Source: an uncultured Acetatifactor sp. (GTDB lineage Bacteria; Bacillota; Clostridia; Lachnospirales; Lachnospiraceae). From it: a stretch of 58,418 bases of DNA. Both the position numbers and the translations under genes were made by a program. The notes beneath the pieces were generated by a model, which searched no databases, was not told the origin of the DNA, and saw nothing but the letters and a program-made list of their open reading frames with translations. Shown piece by piece: positions 42,357 through 49,352 of the stretch. Positions within the stretch are counted from its first letter, which is position 1. Each line of letters opens with the position of its first letter. The stretch spans positions 4,792-63,209 of the forward strand of contig CAJTKW010000022.1 in assembly GCA_910577035.1 (NCBI GenBank), in the 5' to 3' direction.

Positions 42357-43326
42357 ATGCGGGGCCTGTCAGGGGTTTCGGCGGGGGGAAGGCGGTGAAC
42401 TGCACCTGAAGGGCCGTGATACGCCGGGGTATTTTGTGAGCCGGATCTATGACAGCGGCGGGAGAGGAACCCAGTGGAACAGGCTGGTGCTGGATATTGG
42501 AAGAGATGCGGTGCCCCGGGTCCACGTATGGCTGTTTGATGAAAGGGCGGCCGGGGAGGCTGTGGACGCCCGGGAAAGCGTTAAGGAGCAGTATGACTGG
42601 CTGAGCACCCACGCCCAGTATCATTCGGATTACCGTGAAATGCCGTTGTATGGCAGAAAGGACGGCCGGGGGAGGTTTGCCAGGCTGGCGCTGGAGGTTT
42701 ACCCGGGCGACGGAGGCGGCGACGGGGTTTTCAAAAGCTTTGCCATGTCTTTCCCCAAGGAGAGTTTTACCGGGTATCTGCCGGAGCTTTATCGGGACAA
42801 CGGACAGCTGGAGAGGTTCCTGGCGGTGCAGCAGAGCATTTATCTGGAGGTGGAGGCGGCGGTGGATACCCTGGGAGAGCAGATGGATCCTGTCAACTGC
42901 AGTAAGGCCCAGGCGGTCAGGCTTGCCAGGTGGATGGGCTGGGGAGGTCTTGCGGACCGGGTGGACATGTATACGCTGCGCAGGCTTCTGGAGTCCGGCC
43001 CGTCATTGATTAACAGGAAGGGCACCTGTGGGTATTACATCCGGCTTACCGAGATCCTGACAGGGAGAAAGGCTTATATTGTGGAGGAGCCCGGGCTGTG
43101 CAGGGCGACGGTCTTTATTCGTGAGAAACCGGAACCGGGGAAGGAGAAGCATCTGGACTGGCTGCGCCGGAACGTACCTCTGGGAGCGGATGTCAGATTT
43201 GTGGTGCTTGGCAGGACGAACAGGCTGGACGGGCTGTTCTTTCTGGATGTGACTGCCGCCCTGTGGGAATACGAGTCGGAGCTCAGTGCCGGAGGGGTCA
43301 ATATTGACGGCATTGTACTGTTGTGA
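42319..43326 (+). CDS. gpI-like phage-tail/CIS baseplate protein
   Basis: 335 residues from ATG 42319, overlapping the previous gene by 38 bp with GGGGGGA upstream. YLPELYRDNGQLERFLAVQQ, then LGEQMDPVNCSKAQAVRLAR, WMGWGGLADR and NRKGTCGYYIRLTEILTGRK fit the phage tail protein I-like family found in CIS clusters. The N-terminal 150 residues (YFVSRIYDSGGRGTQWNRLV) are an additional beta domain. It occupies the Pvc12 position and probably links the wedges to peripheral parts. Confidence 0.8.
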   Translation: MPGQCLSGKYLDKCGACQGFRRGEGGELHLKGRDTPGYFVSRIYDSGGRGTQWNRLVLDIGRDAVPRVHVWLFDERAAGEAVDARESVKEQYDWLSTHAQYHSDYREMPLYGRKDGRGRFARLALEVYPGDGGGDGVFKSFAMSFPKESFTGYLPELYRDNGQLERFLAVQQSIYLEVEAAVDTLGEQMDPVNCSKAQAVRLARWMGWGGLADRVDMYTLRRLLESGPSLINRKGTCGYYIRLTEILTGRKAYIVEEPGLCRATVFIREKPEPGKEKHLDWLRRNVPLGADVRFVVLGRTNRLDGLFFLDVTAALWEYESELSAGGVNIDGIVLL

Positions 43327-43338
43327 AGGAGGAGGCTT

Positions 43339-45258
43339 ATGGAGGGGTTTCATTCCATAGAGGAACAGGCCCGGGACTATATCCGGCTGTTTCTTGCCCT
43401 GCAGCGGGAGGCGGAGGGGGAAGCCGCTTTTCGGGAGGGAAGGGAGCATATTCAAGAGCGGGAACGGCTGACGGAAATATTTCTTCCGTCCCTTTGCCTG
43501 CGGGAGGGATGCGGGCTGACGGAGACGGAATACTGGCTGGTGATGCTGGCATTCTGCTGTCAGGTGGAGGAGGGACTGTGTCTGGACTTTCGGGAAAAGC
43601 GGCAGGAGAGGCAGCCGGATCTGCAGTATGCCCTGCATTTGCTTTCCGGGGTACTGCCGGTGAGCTTTTCCCTGATCGGTGAGCTTGGCAGGCAGGGCGG
43701 TAAACTGGAGGAGATTCTGCTCTTACCGGAGGAGCGCCGGGAAGGGGTGTATCCCGCATCCCTGCTTTCGGCTCCCTTGCTCCTGGAGACAGCAGCGTTT
43801 CGATTCCTGCTCAACGGCAGCTTCCCGGAGACCGGGGCCTGTAAGTGCTTTTTCCCGGGAGACCTCCTGCTGCCCTCAGGCCGGAGGCCCCTTCCCCTGC
43901 ATAGGGCAGAATATGACAGGCTGTGCAGGTGCCTTTCGTCAGAAGAGCCGTATAAGATCCGGCTGCACGGCATCCGGGGCAGCGGCAGGCATACGCTGTT
44001 GAAGCAAATCTGCAGGGAGCGGGGGATCGGACTGGTCTTTGTGAAGGTCTCGGCCCTTGCCGGGGAGGATGAGGCAGGGAGGCGCAGGCAGCTGCGGGCG
44101 CTTTCCCTGGTGTGCAGGCTGGCTCAGCCGGTGCTTGTCCCGGAGCTTACGGAAGACGGGGACGTGGCTCTGGCGGAGGAATTGTTTTTTACGGACAGGT
44201 ATCTTTCATGCAGGATTATCTTACTGACGGAGCATGGGGGAGAAGCGGCGGCAGCGGGACGCCTTGCGGACGTGGGGATCAGTCTGCCGAAGGCCTTGTC
44301 CGGGGCAGAGACGGGGCTGGTGCTGGACAGCCTGGTGGCAGCCGGGGAGCGGAGGGAATGGCAGGACGAGCTCCTGGGGAGGTATCGGTTCTCCGTGAGC
44401 GATCTGGAGAGGAAGCTGAGGACCATTCGTTTCCTGGCGGGGGAAAAGGGGCTGTCCCTGGGGGACAGGGAGCCCTGGGCAGCAGGGATGCAGGTGCATG
44501 GTATGAGCAGCCGGCTGGTGAGGATCCTGGACAGCAGGTATACCCTGGAAGACATCGTTCTGCCTGCAGACTGCAGGGAACAGCTGGAGACGGTGGCAGG
44601 GCTGGCCGGGAGCTGGAACGGGGAGCAGGGCCTGCACCTTTTGTTCCACGGCAGCTCCGGGACGGGCAAGACCATGGCGGCCTCCGCCCTGGCCGGTGAG
44701 CTTGCGCAGCCCTTGTTCAAGGTAGACCTGTCCCAGGTCTTTGACAAGTATATCGGCGAGACGGAAAAGCACCTGGAGGAGATATTCCGGGCGGCGGGAC
44801 GGGAGCGGGGAGTATTGTTTTTTGATGAGGCGGATGCCCTGTTCGGGAAGCGCACCGGGATCCGGGACGCCCATGACAGGTATGCCAATGTTTCCACGGC
44901 GTATCTGCTGCAGCGGATAGAGGAATATGACGGCATCGTGATTCTGGCGACAAACCTGCTGGACCATTTCGACGATGCCTTTGTCAGGAGGATCCGCTTT
45001 GTCATTAAATTCCGGAATCTGGACCGGGAGGACAGGGAGCGGATGTGGAGAAAGGCTCTGGAAGGGATTCCTGCGGCGGAGGACGTATCCTTTTCGGAGC
45101 TCGCCCGGGCAGCGGAGCTGAGTCCGGCCAGAATCAAGGGGGCAGCCCAGGTGGCCCGGCTTCTGGCAGGCGGGGGAACCGTCACCCGGGAGCATATCAG
45201 AAGGGCGCTGGAGCTGGAAGCCGGGAAGGACCAGACGGCGCTGCGGGGGTTGGCCTGA
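43339..45258 (+). CDS. AAA+ ATPase of the CIS (Pvc15-like)
   Basis: 639 residues. The C-terminal AAA+ domain has Walker A FHGSSGTGKTMAASALAGEL (about 435), a FKVDLSQVFDKYIGETEKHL pore-side element, Walker B VLFFDEADALFGKR and an Arg finger region VRRIRFVIKFRNLDREDR. The N-terminal 400 residues are an eCIS-specific helical region with a degenerate ATPase-like part (RLHGIRGSGRHTLLKQICRE). Pvc15-type ATPases are needed for particle assembly or effector loading. The gene follows the gpI-like gene after 12 bp and precedes the effector gene after 104 bp. Confidence 0.92.
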   Translation: MEGFHSIEEQARDYIRLFLALQREAEGEAAFREGREHIQERERLTEIFLPSLCLREGCGLTETEYWLVMLAFCCQVEEGLCLDFREKRQERQPDLQYALHLLSGVLPVSFSLIGELGRQGGKLEEILLLPEERREGVYPASLLSAPLLLETAAFRFLLNGSFPETGACKCFFPGDLLLPSGRRPLPLHRAEYDRLCRCLSSEEPYKIRLHGIRGSGRHTLLKQICRERGIGLVFVKVSALAGEDEAGRRRQLRALSLVCRLAQPVLVPELTEDGDVALAEELFFTDRYLSCRIILLTEHGGEAAAAGRLADVGISLPKALSGAETGLVLDSLVAAGERREWQDELLGRYRFSVSDLERKLRTIRFLAGEKGLSLGDREPWAAGMQVHGMSSRLVRILDSRYTLEDIVLPADCREQLETVAGLAGSWNGEQGLHLLFHGSSGTGKTMAASALAGELAQPLFKVDLSQVFDKYIGETEKHLEEIFRAAGRERGVLFFDEADALFGKRTGIRDAHDRYANVSTAYLLQRIEEYDGIVILATNLLDHFDDAFVRRIRFVIKFRNLDREDRERMWRKALEGIPAAEDVSFSELARAAELSPARIKGAAQVARLLAGGGTVTREHIRRALELEAGKDQTALRGLA

Positions 45259-45362
45259 TTCCCCCAGGCAATGGGCCGGTCAGGCGTGCCTGCACGTTTA
45301 TCCGGCGAATGCCGGGGAATTGATGACATAGAAGAAACCGCCGGGGTGGAAAAGGAGGAGAT

Positions 45363-46166
45363 ATGGTAACAGTCAGCAGGAGTGGGGAGAAACAGCGGAA
45401 GACGGTGGGAGCAGGATCCGGTTCCACAAGAATTCCCGGGGCGGTGCAGGCGAGGTTTGAGGCAGCTTCCGGCCTGTCCTTTGAGGATGTCCGGGTTCAT
45501 TATCACGCGCCGGAACCGGCGCAGATTGGCGCCTGTGCTTATACCCGGGGGAACCAGGTGTACATTGGTCCCGGGCAGGAGCGGTATCTGGAGCACGAGC
45601 TGGGGCATGTGCTCCAGCAGAAGCGGGGGCAGGTAAAGCCGGACGGCTTTACCTGCGGACTCCCCGTCAACCGGGATCCGGCCCTGGAGCGGGCCGCGGA
45701 CGCAGGAGCGGACCAGCCTGTCCGGGGCATTGGGCAGTCCGGAGGGGAGGCGGTACAGATGTCGGGACGCGGGCCGGGAACCAGGTGGGGGAATAAGGCC
45801 TGGGAGGAGGAAGAATGGAGGCCGTCCCAGGAGCCGGAAGAGGAGGAAGAAGAGGATCTGGAGGATAGGCCCGAGCAGGTACATCATTATGCAACAAATA
45901 AGAGCAGAGTCTATACTCACCTGTTTCAGGCGATTGTAGGTAGGTATGGCCTGGATCTGGATGGTGACTGGAATAAGGAAGCATTACCCCATCAGGGCAG
46001 GCACCCCAACGAATATCATGAGTTTGTATTGGAGAAAATGCGGGAGATCGATAAAGATGCAGACGGAGACTGCCAGACCTTCCTGAGGCTGTTTAAGCAA
46101 AAGGTGAAAAAGGTTGTGCGGGATAATCAGGGTATGTTATATTCAGAGTATTGGCAGGAAAGATAA
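45363..46166 (+). CDS. Chimeric CIS effector: DUF4157 domain plus AHH-type nuclease
   Basis: 267 residues. Residues about 22-90 are DUF4157: IPGAVQARFEAASGLSFEDV, then RVHYH and LEHELGHVLQQ with the HELGH metal site (His78, Glu79, His82). This domain is strongly associated with eCIS cargo. Residues about 145-170 are an acidic, flexible linker. From 174 the sequence HHYATNK, then YGLDLDGDWNKEALP and GRHPNEYHEFVLEKM fits the AHH family of the HNH/Endo VII nucleases (His174, His175, His214, His219). It should be loaded into the tube and cut DNA or RNA in the target. ATG 45363 follows AAAAGGAGGAG. The C-terminal part is AT-richer than the rest of the operon. Confidence 0.82.
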   Translation: MVTVSRSGEKQRKTVGAGSGSTRIPGAVQARFEAASGLSFEDVRVHYHAPEPAQIGACAYTRGNQVYIGPGQERYLEHELGHVLQQKRGQVKPDGFTCGLPVNRDPALERAADAGADQPVRGIGQSGGEAVQMSGRGPGTRWGNKAWEEEEWRPSQEPEEEEEEDLEDRPEQVHHYATNKSRVYTHLFQAIVGRYGLDLDGDWNKEALPHQGRHPNEYHEFVLEKMREIDKDADGDCQTFLRLFKQKVKKVVRDNQGMLYSEYWQER

Positions 46167-46183
46167 TAAGGGAGGTGTAAAAG

Positions 46184-46786
46184 ATGTTTTATAAGCTGAC
46201 ATTTGACATGGACAGTATCGATGAAGGGATCAAGAACGGAACCAACACAATTTATGCGGAAGCCGACAATCTGGACGAAATCGAGTATGAGGGCGTGAAA
46301 AAGGGATTTTTCCACAATGTGATATTGTCTCCGCGCACGATCCGGGACTGGCCGGAGGTAATATTTTACTACAGCTCAAAGGCTTCTGACCTGGAGAGCG
46401 ATTATCTGTTGAACATCCGGAGCTGGCCCATTGTCCATGCAAGAGTCAGGGAGGAGTTTCACAGAAGAGGGATCAGGGGAGTGCAATATCCTGCCGTTAA
46501 ATTGGTGGATGTGGTCACCCGCAGGGTGAACAACGATTATGTCCTGCTGTATGTTGAGAATTTTATTGACGCCTTCGACCTGGAGAGAAGCGAGTATTTT
46601 TATGATGAAGAATATGATTTTTATACCTTTCTTCCCGGGAAGACCTATCTGAACGAAGACGTCTGTTCGGGGTATGATATCTTCCGCTGCTCCAAAAGCG
46701 TGGCGGCCGTGTATGTTTCCGGAAAGATCAAAGAGATCGTGGAGGAGAACCGGTGGACGGGATTTCATTTTTATGAGCAGCAGTAA
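46184..46786 (+). CDS. Putative immunity protein, Imm11/DUF1629-like
   Basis: 200 residues, 17 bp after the effector gene with AAGGGAGGTG before ATG 46184. FYKLTFD at the start, DWPEVIFYY, then WPIVHARVREEFHRRGIRGV, QYPAVKLV and YVLLYVENFIDAFDLERSEY, followed by DIFRCSKSVAAVYVSGKIKE and TGFHFYE, follow the DUF1629/Imm11 pattern. Proteins of that family often lie beside AHH nucleases. It carries no signal peptide, so it would act in the cytoplasm against the nuclease. Like the nuclease domain it is AT-richer than the CIS genes. The name is by pattern, not search. Confidence 0.72.
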   Translation: MFYKLTFDMDSIDEGIKNGTNTIYAEADNLDEIEYEGVKKGFFHNVILSPRTIRDWPEVIFYYSSKASDLESDYLLNIRSWPIVHARVREEFHRRGIRGVQYPAVKLVDVVTRRVNNDYVLLYVENFIDAFDLERSEYFYDEEYDFYTFLPGKTYLNEDVCSGYDIFRCSKSVAAVYVSGKIKEIVEENRWTGFHFYEQQ

Positions 46787-46814
46787 AAAGCAGCAGTATG
46801 GCGGCAAAAAACTG

Positions 46815-46843
46815 TTGACATTTTCCAAAATGAGGACTATACT
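46815..46843 (+). promoter_or_regulatory. Consensus promoter of the rimP-nusA-infB operon
   Basis: TTGACA (46815-46820), 17-bp spacer, TATACT (46838-46843). It starts 28 bp after the immunity stop codon and separates core genes from the CIS operon. Confidence 0.88.
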
Positions 46844-46868
46844 TCAATTGTAAATGATGATTATTAAG

Positions 46869-46896
46869 GTAAGAGTGGCTTGCAAGCCACTCTTAC
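46869..46896 (+). promoter_or_regulatory. 28-bp perfect palindrome in the rimP leader
   Basis: GTAAGAGTGGCTTG (46869-46882) is followed by its exact reverse complement to 46896. It lies about 20 bp after the expected transcription start, forms a strong hairpin with no T-run, and recalls leader hairpins seen before rimP in other bacteria. Confidence 0.7.
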
Positions 46897-46939
46897 TTGC
46901 TTGTGGGAGCGAATACAGAAAGGGAACAGGAGGGGGAGA

Positions 46940-47404
46940 ATGTCCCGGAGGGAAGAGTATGAGGCAAGGACGGAGGGGCTGCTGGGGCCCGTTGCGGAGG
47001 CAAACGGGGTATCCGTCTATGATGTGGAATACGTAAAGGAAGGCAGCGATTATTATCTCAGGGCATACATTGACAAGCCCGGCGGCGTGAACATTCAGGA
47101 CTGCGAAAATGTGAGCAGGGCACTGTCCGACCTGCTGGACAGGGAGGACTTCATTCCCGACGCCTATATCCTGGAGGTCAGCAGCCCGGGGCTGGGCAGG
47201 ACGCTGAAGAAGGATAAGCATCTGCAGGCAGCCCTTGGGGAAGAGGTGGAAATCAAGCTGTTTAAACCGCTGGATAAATGTAAGGAGTTTGCGGGAATTT
47301 TGGAGAGCTTTGACAGCGAGGCACTTTCGATCCGGGAAGGGGAGAGGGTAAGGACGTTTCGGCGGCAGGACATTGCGCTGGTCAGGCTGGCTTTAAAGCT
47401 GTAA
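46940..47404 (+). CDS. rimP: Ribosome maturation factor RimP
   Basis: 154 residues. The N-terminal alpha/beta domain (LLGPVAEANGVSVYDVEYVK, then YYLRAYIDKPGGVNIQDCEN and YILEVSSPGLGRTLKKDKHL) and the C-terminal SH3-like domain (GEEVEIKLFKPL) are standard. RimP helps mature the 30S subunit. ATG 46940 is chosen because AGGAGGGGGAG lies just upstream; the frame extends back to 46880. It is the first gene of the operon. Confidence 0.95.
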   Translation: MSRREEYEARTEGLLGPVAEANGVSVYDVEYVKEGSDYYLRAYIDKPGGVNIQDCENVSRALSDLLDREDFIPDAYILEVSSPGLGRTLKKDKHLQAALGEEVEIKLFKPLDKCKEFAGILESFDSEALSIREGERVRTFRRQDIALVRLALKL

Positions 47405-47483
47405 TGACGGCAGGATTGCGAAAAAATAATAATATCAGACATAGGCAGTTTTTACGGGCCGGAATGGAGGAAAAGGAAAAGAA

Positions 47484-48722
47484 ATGAACACTGAATTGAT
47501 GGAGGCACTTGATATTCTGGAAAAGGAAAAGGAGATCAGCAAGGATACGCTGTTTGAGGCAATTGAGAATTCTCTGCTCACTGCCTGCAGGAATCATTTC
47601 GGGAAGGCGGATAACGTCCATGTTGAGATCGACCGGGAGACTTGTGACTTTCTGGTGTACGCCGAGAAGGAGGTAGTGGAGTCCGCGGATGACGTGGAGG
47701 ATACCTGCCTGCAGATAACGCTTGACGACGCAAAGGAGATTTCCTCCAGGGCAAAGGTGGGCGATATGCTCCATGTGGAGATCAAGTCCAGGGAATTTGG
47801 ACGAATTGCCACGCAGAATGCAAAGAATGTGATCCTGCAGAAGATCAGGGAGGAAGAAAGAAGCGCGATCTACAATCAGTATTATGAAAAGGAAAAGGAT
47901 GTGGTCACCGGCGTTGTCCAGCGTTATGTAGGCCGAAATATCAGTATTAACCTGGGCAAGGCCGACGCGATGCTGAGTGAAAGCGAGATGGTGAAGGGAG
48001 AGGTATTCCGTCCCACCGAGAGAATCAAGGTATATATATTGGAAGTAAAAAATACACCCAAGGGTCCCCGCATCAATGTAAGCCGTACCCATCCGGAGCT
48101 GGTAAAAAGGCTGTTTGAATCCGAGGTGACAGAGATCAAGGACGGCACCGTGGAGATCAGGAGTATTGCCAGAGAGGCGGGCAGCCGTACGAAAATCGCG
48201 GTTTGGAGCAACAATCCCAATGTGGATGCGGTGGGCGCCTGCGTAGGTATGAACGGGGCCAGGGTCAATGCCATTGTAGAGGAGCTGCGGGGCGAGAAGA
48301 TTGACATTGTAAACTGGGACGAGAACCCCGGCCTGCTGATCCAGAATGCGCTCTCCCCGGCAAAGATCGTGGCGGTATTTGCGGATCCCGACGAAAAGAC
48401 GGCCAAGGTAGTGGTTCCGGATTACCAGCTTTCCCTGGCGATCGGTAAAGAGGGGCAGAACGCGAGGCTTGCCGCAAGGCTTACCGGTTATAAGATCGAT
48501 ATTAAATCCGAGACCCAGGCAAAGGATGCTCCCGGCTTCCGGTACGAGGATTACCTGGACGAGGAGGAATACGAGGACGAGGGTGAATACGGAAGCGGCG
48601 AAGAGTATGGAGACGGTGAGGCATACGGCGGCGAAGAGTACGGGGACGAGGCTGAATACGGAGAAGAGCCGGCCGGCGAAGAGTATGAAGAGGGTGAGTA
48701 TGGGGAGCCTGTTCAGGAGTAA
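47484..48722 (+). CDS. nusA: Transcription termination/antitermination factor NusA
   Basis: 412 residues. The N-terminal RNA-polymerase-binding domain (MNTELMEALDILEKEKEISK) is followed by S1 (GRNISINLGKADAML region) and two KH domains (IAREAGSRTKIAVWSNNPNV, then SLAIGKEGQNARLAARLTGY). After residue 345 there is an acidic tail in which EYG, EEYG and GEEYG are repeated about ten times; typical Firmicutes NusA ends close to the KH2 domain. It lies 79 bp after rimP in the usual order and binds RNA polymerase and nascent RNA. Confidence 0.96.
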   Translation: MNTELMEALDILEKEKEISKDTLFEAIENSLLTACRNHFGKADNVHVEIDRETCDFLVYAEKEVVESADDVEDTCLQITLDDAKEISSRAKVGDMLHVEIKSREFGRIATQNAKNVILQKIREEERSAIYNQYYEKEKDVVTGVVQRYVGRNISINLGKADAMLSESEMVKGEVFRPTERIKVYILEVKNTPKGPRINVSRTHPELVKRLFESEVTEIKDGTVEIRSIAREAGSRTKIAVWSNNPNVDAVGACVGMNGARVNAIVEELRGEKIDIVNWDENPGLLIQNALSPAKIVAVFADPDEKTAKVVVPDYQLSLAIGKEGQNARLAARLTGYKIDIKSETQAKDAPGFRYEDYLDEEEYEDEGEYGSGEEYGDGEAYGGEEYGDEAEYGEEPAGEEYEEGEYGEPVQE

Positions 48723-48727
48723 GAGAT

Positions 48728-49000
48728 ATGGCAAAAAAGATACCTTTGAGGCAGTGTGTGGGCTGCGGTGAGATGAAGGGAAAGAAGGACATGGTAAGAG
48801 TCCTGAAGACGGCGGAAAATCAGATTTGTCTGGATACAACAGGTAAAAAGAACGGAAGAGGCGCATATATATGCAGGAGCAGGGAATGTCTGCAGAAGGC
48901 CTGCAGGAATAAAGGGCTGGAGCGTTCTTTTAAGATGAGTATTCCAAACGAAGTGTATGACATTCTGGAGGAGGAATTTAATCACATTGAGACAGAATAA
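48728..49000 (+). CDS. ylxR: YlxR family RNA-binding protein
   Basis: 90 residues. IPLRQCVGCGEMKGKKDMVR, then GRGAYICRSRECLQKACRNK are the DUF448 signature with its CxxC and Cys-rich turn. YlxR is a small nucleoid- or RNA-associated protein encoded between nusA and infB; it has been linked to RNase P and glucose-dependent regulation in Bacillus. The gene starts 5 bp after nusA and its end overlaps the next start by 14 bp. Confidence 0.92.
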   Translation: MAKKIPLRQCVGCGEMKGKKDMVRVLKTAENQICLDTTGKKNGRGAYICRSRECLQKACRNKGLERSFKMSIPNEVYDILEEEFNHIETE

Positions 49001-49352
49001 GATTTTTTCACTTCTGGGAATTGCCATGAAAGGACACAACCTGGTCAGCGGAGAGCTGCAGACGCTGGAGGCAGTTAAAAAGGGATCTGCCAGTCTGGTG
49101 ATAGTAGCGCAGGATGCGTCCGACAATACGGTTAAGCTGTTCACCGATAAGTGCAGTTATTACCATGTTCCGGTCTGCCGGTGGGGGACGAAGGAAAGTC
49201 TGGGGCATGCGATCGGAAAGGAACTCCGGTCATCGGTGTGTGTGTGCGACGCCGGGCTGGCAAATGCGGTAAGCGGTTTGATAACGGAGCAACAGAAAGA
49301 ATGGAAAGGCACCATTGAGGGTGGAGATGGAGGAAAGAATGGCGAAGATTAG
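48987..49352 (+). CDS. ylxQ: L7Ae/L30e-family protein YlxQ
   Basis: 121 residues if TTG 48987 is the start. That start gives the expected N-terminus RQNKIFSLLGIAMKGHNLVS, overlaps the ylxR stop by 14 bp and has GGAGGA upstream; the frame extends back to 48957. GELQTLEAVKKGSASLVIVA and the SYYHVPVCRWGTKESLGHAI region are the L7Ae fold that binds kink-turn RNA. The operon position between ylxR and infB is conserved. Its C-terminal end overlaps infB by 14 bp. Confidence 0.85.
   Translation: MRQNKIFSLLGIAMKGHNLVSGELQTLEAVKKGSASLVIVAQDASDNTVKLFTDKCSYYHVPVCRWGTKESLGHAIGKELRSSVCVCDAGLANAVSGLITEQQKEWKGTIEGGDGGKNGED

Larger units (their letters stand above)
29187..46786 (+). other. Extracellular contractile injection system (eCIS) operon with effector and immunity genes
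   Basis: About 17.6 kb of closely packed + strand genes. They encode tail terminator, PAAR-like tip, sheath, two tubes, tube cap, hub, spike, gp25, two gp6-like proteins, a gpI-like protein, AAA+ ATPase, a DUF4157 effector and an immunity-like protein. The DUF4255, DUF4280, DUF4157 and AAA+ genes mark an eCIS rather than a phage, R-type tailocin or T6SS. No capsid, terminase, integrase or T6SS membrane-complex gene is present. It sits between the hybrid kinase and the conserved rimP operon. Confidence 0.9.

Noticed and set aside
44124..45920. A 598-residue open frame on the - strand opposite the AAA+ ATPase and effector genes
   Set aside because: It is low-complexity (Ser/Pro/Arg-rich) and antisense to a strong AAA+ gene with clear Walker motifs. 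GC-rich third positions create long open frames on the other strand; the same holds for 39489-41105 (-).
29187..46786. Prophage, R-type tailocin or type VI secretion system
   Set aside because: No terminase, portal, capsid, integrase or lysis genes; no TssJ, TssL or TssM. DUF4255, DUF4157, DUF4280 and an AAA+ ATPase fit eCIS.
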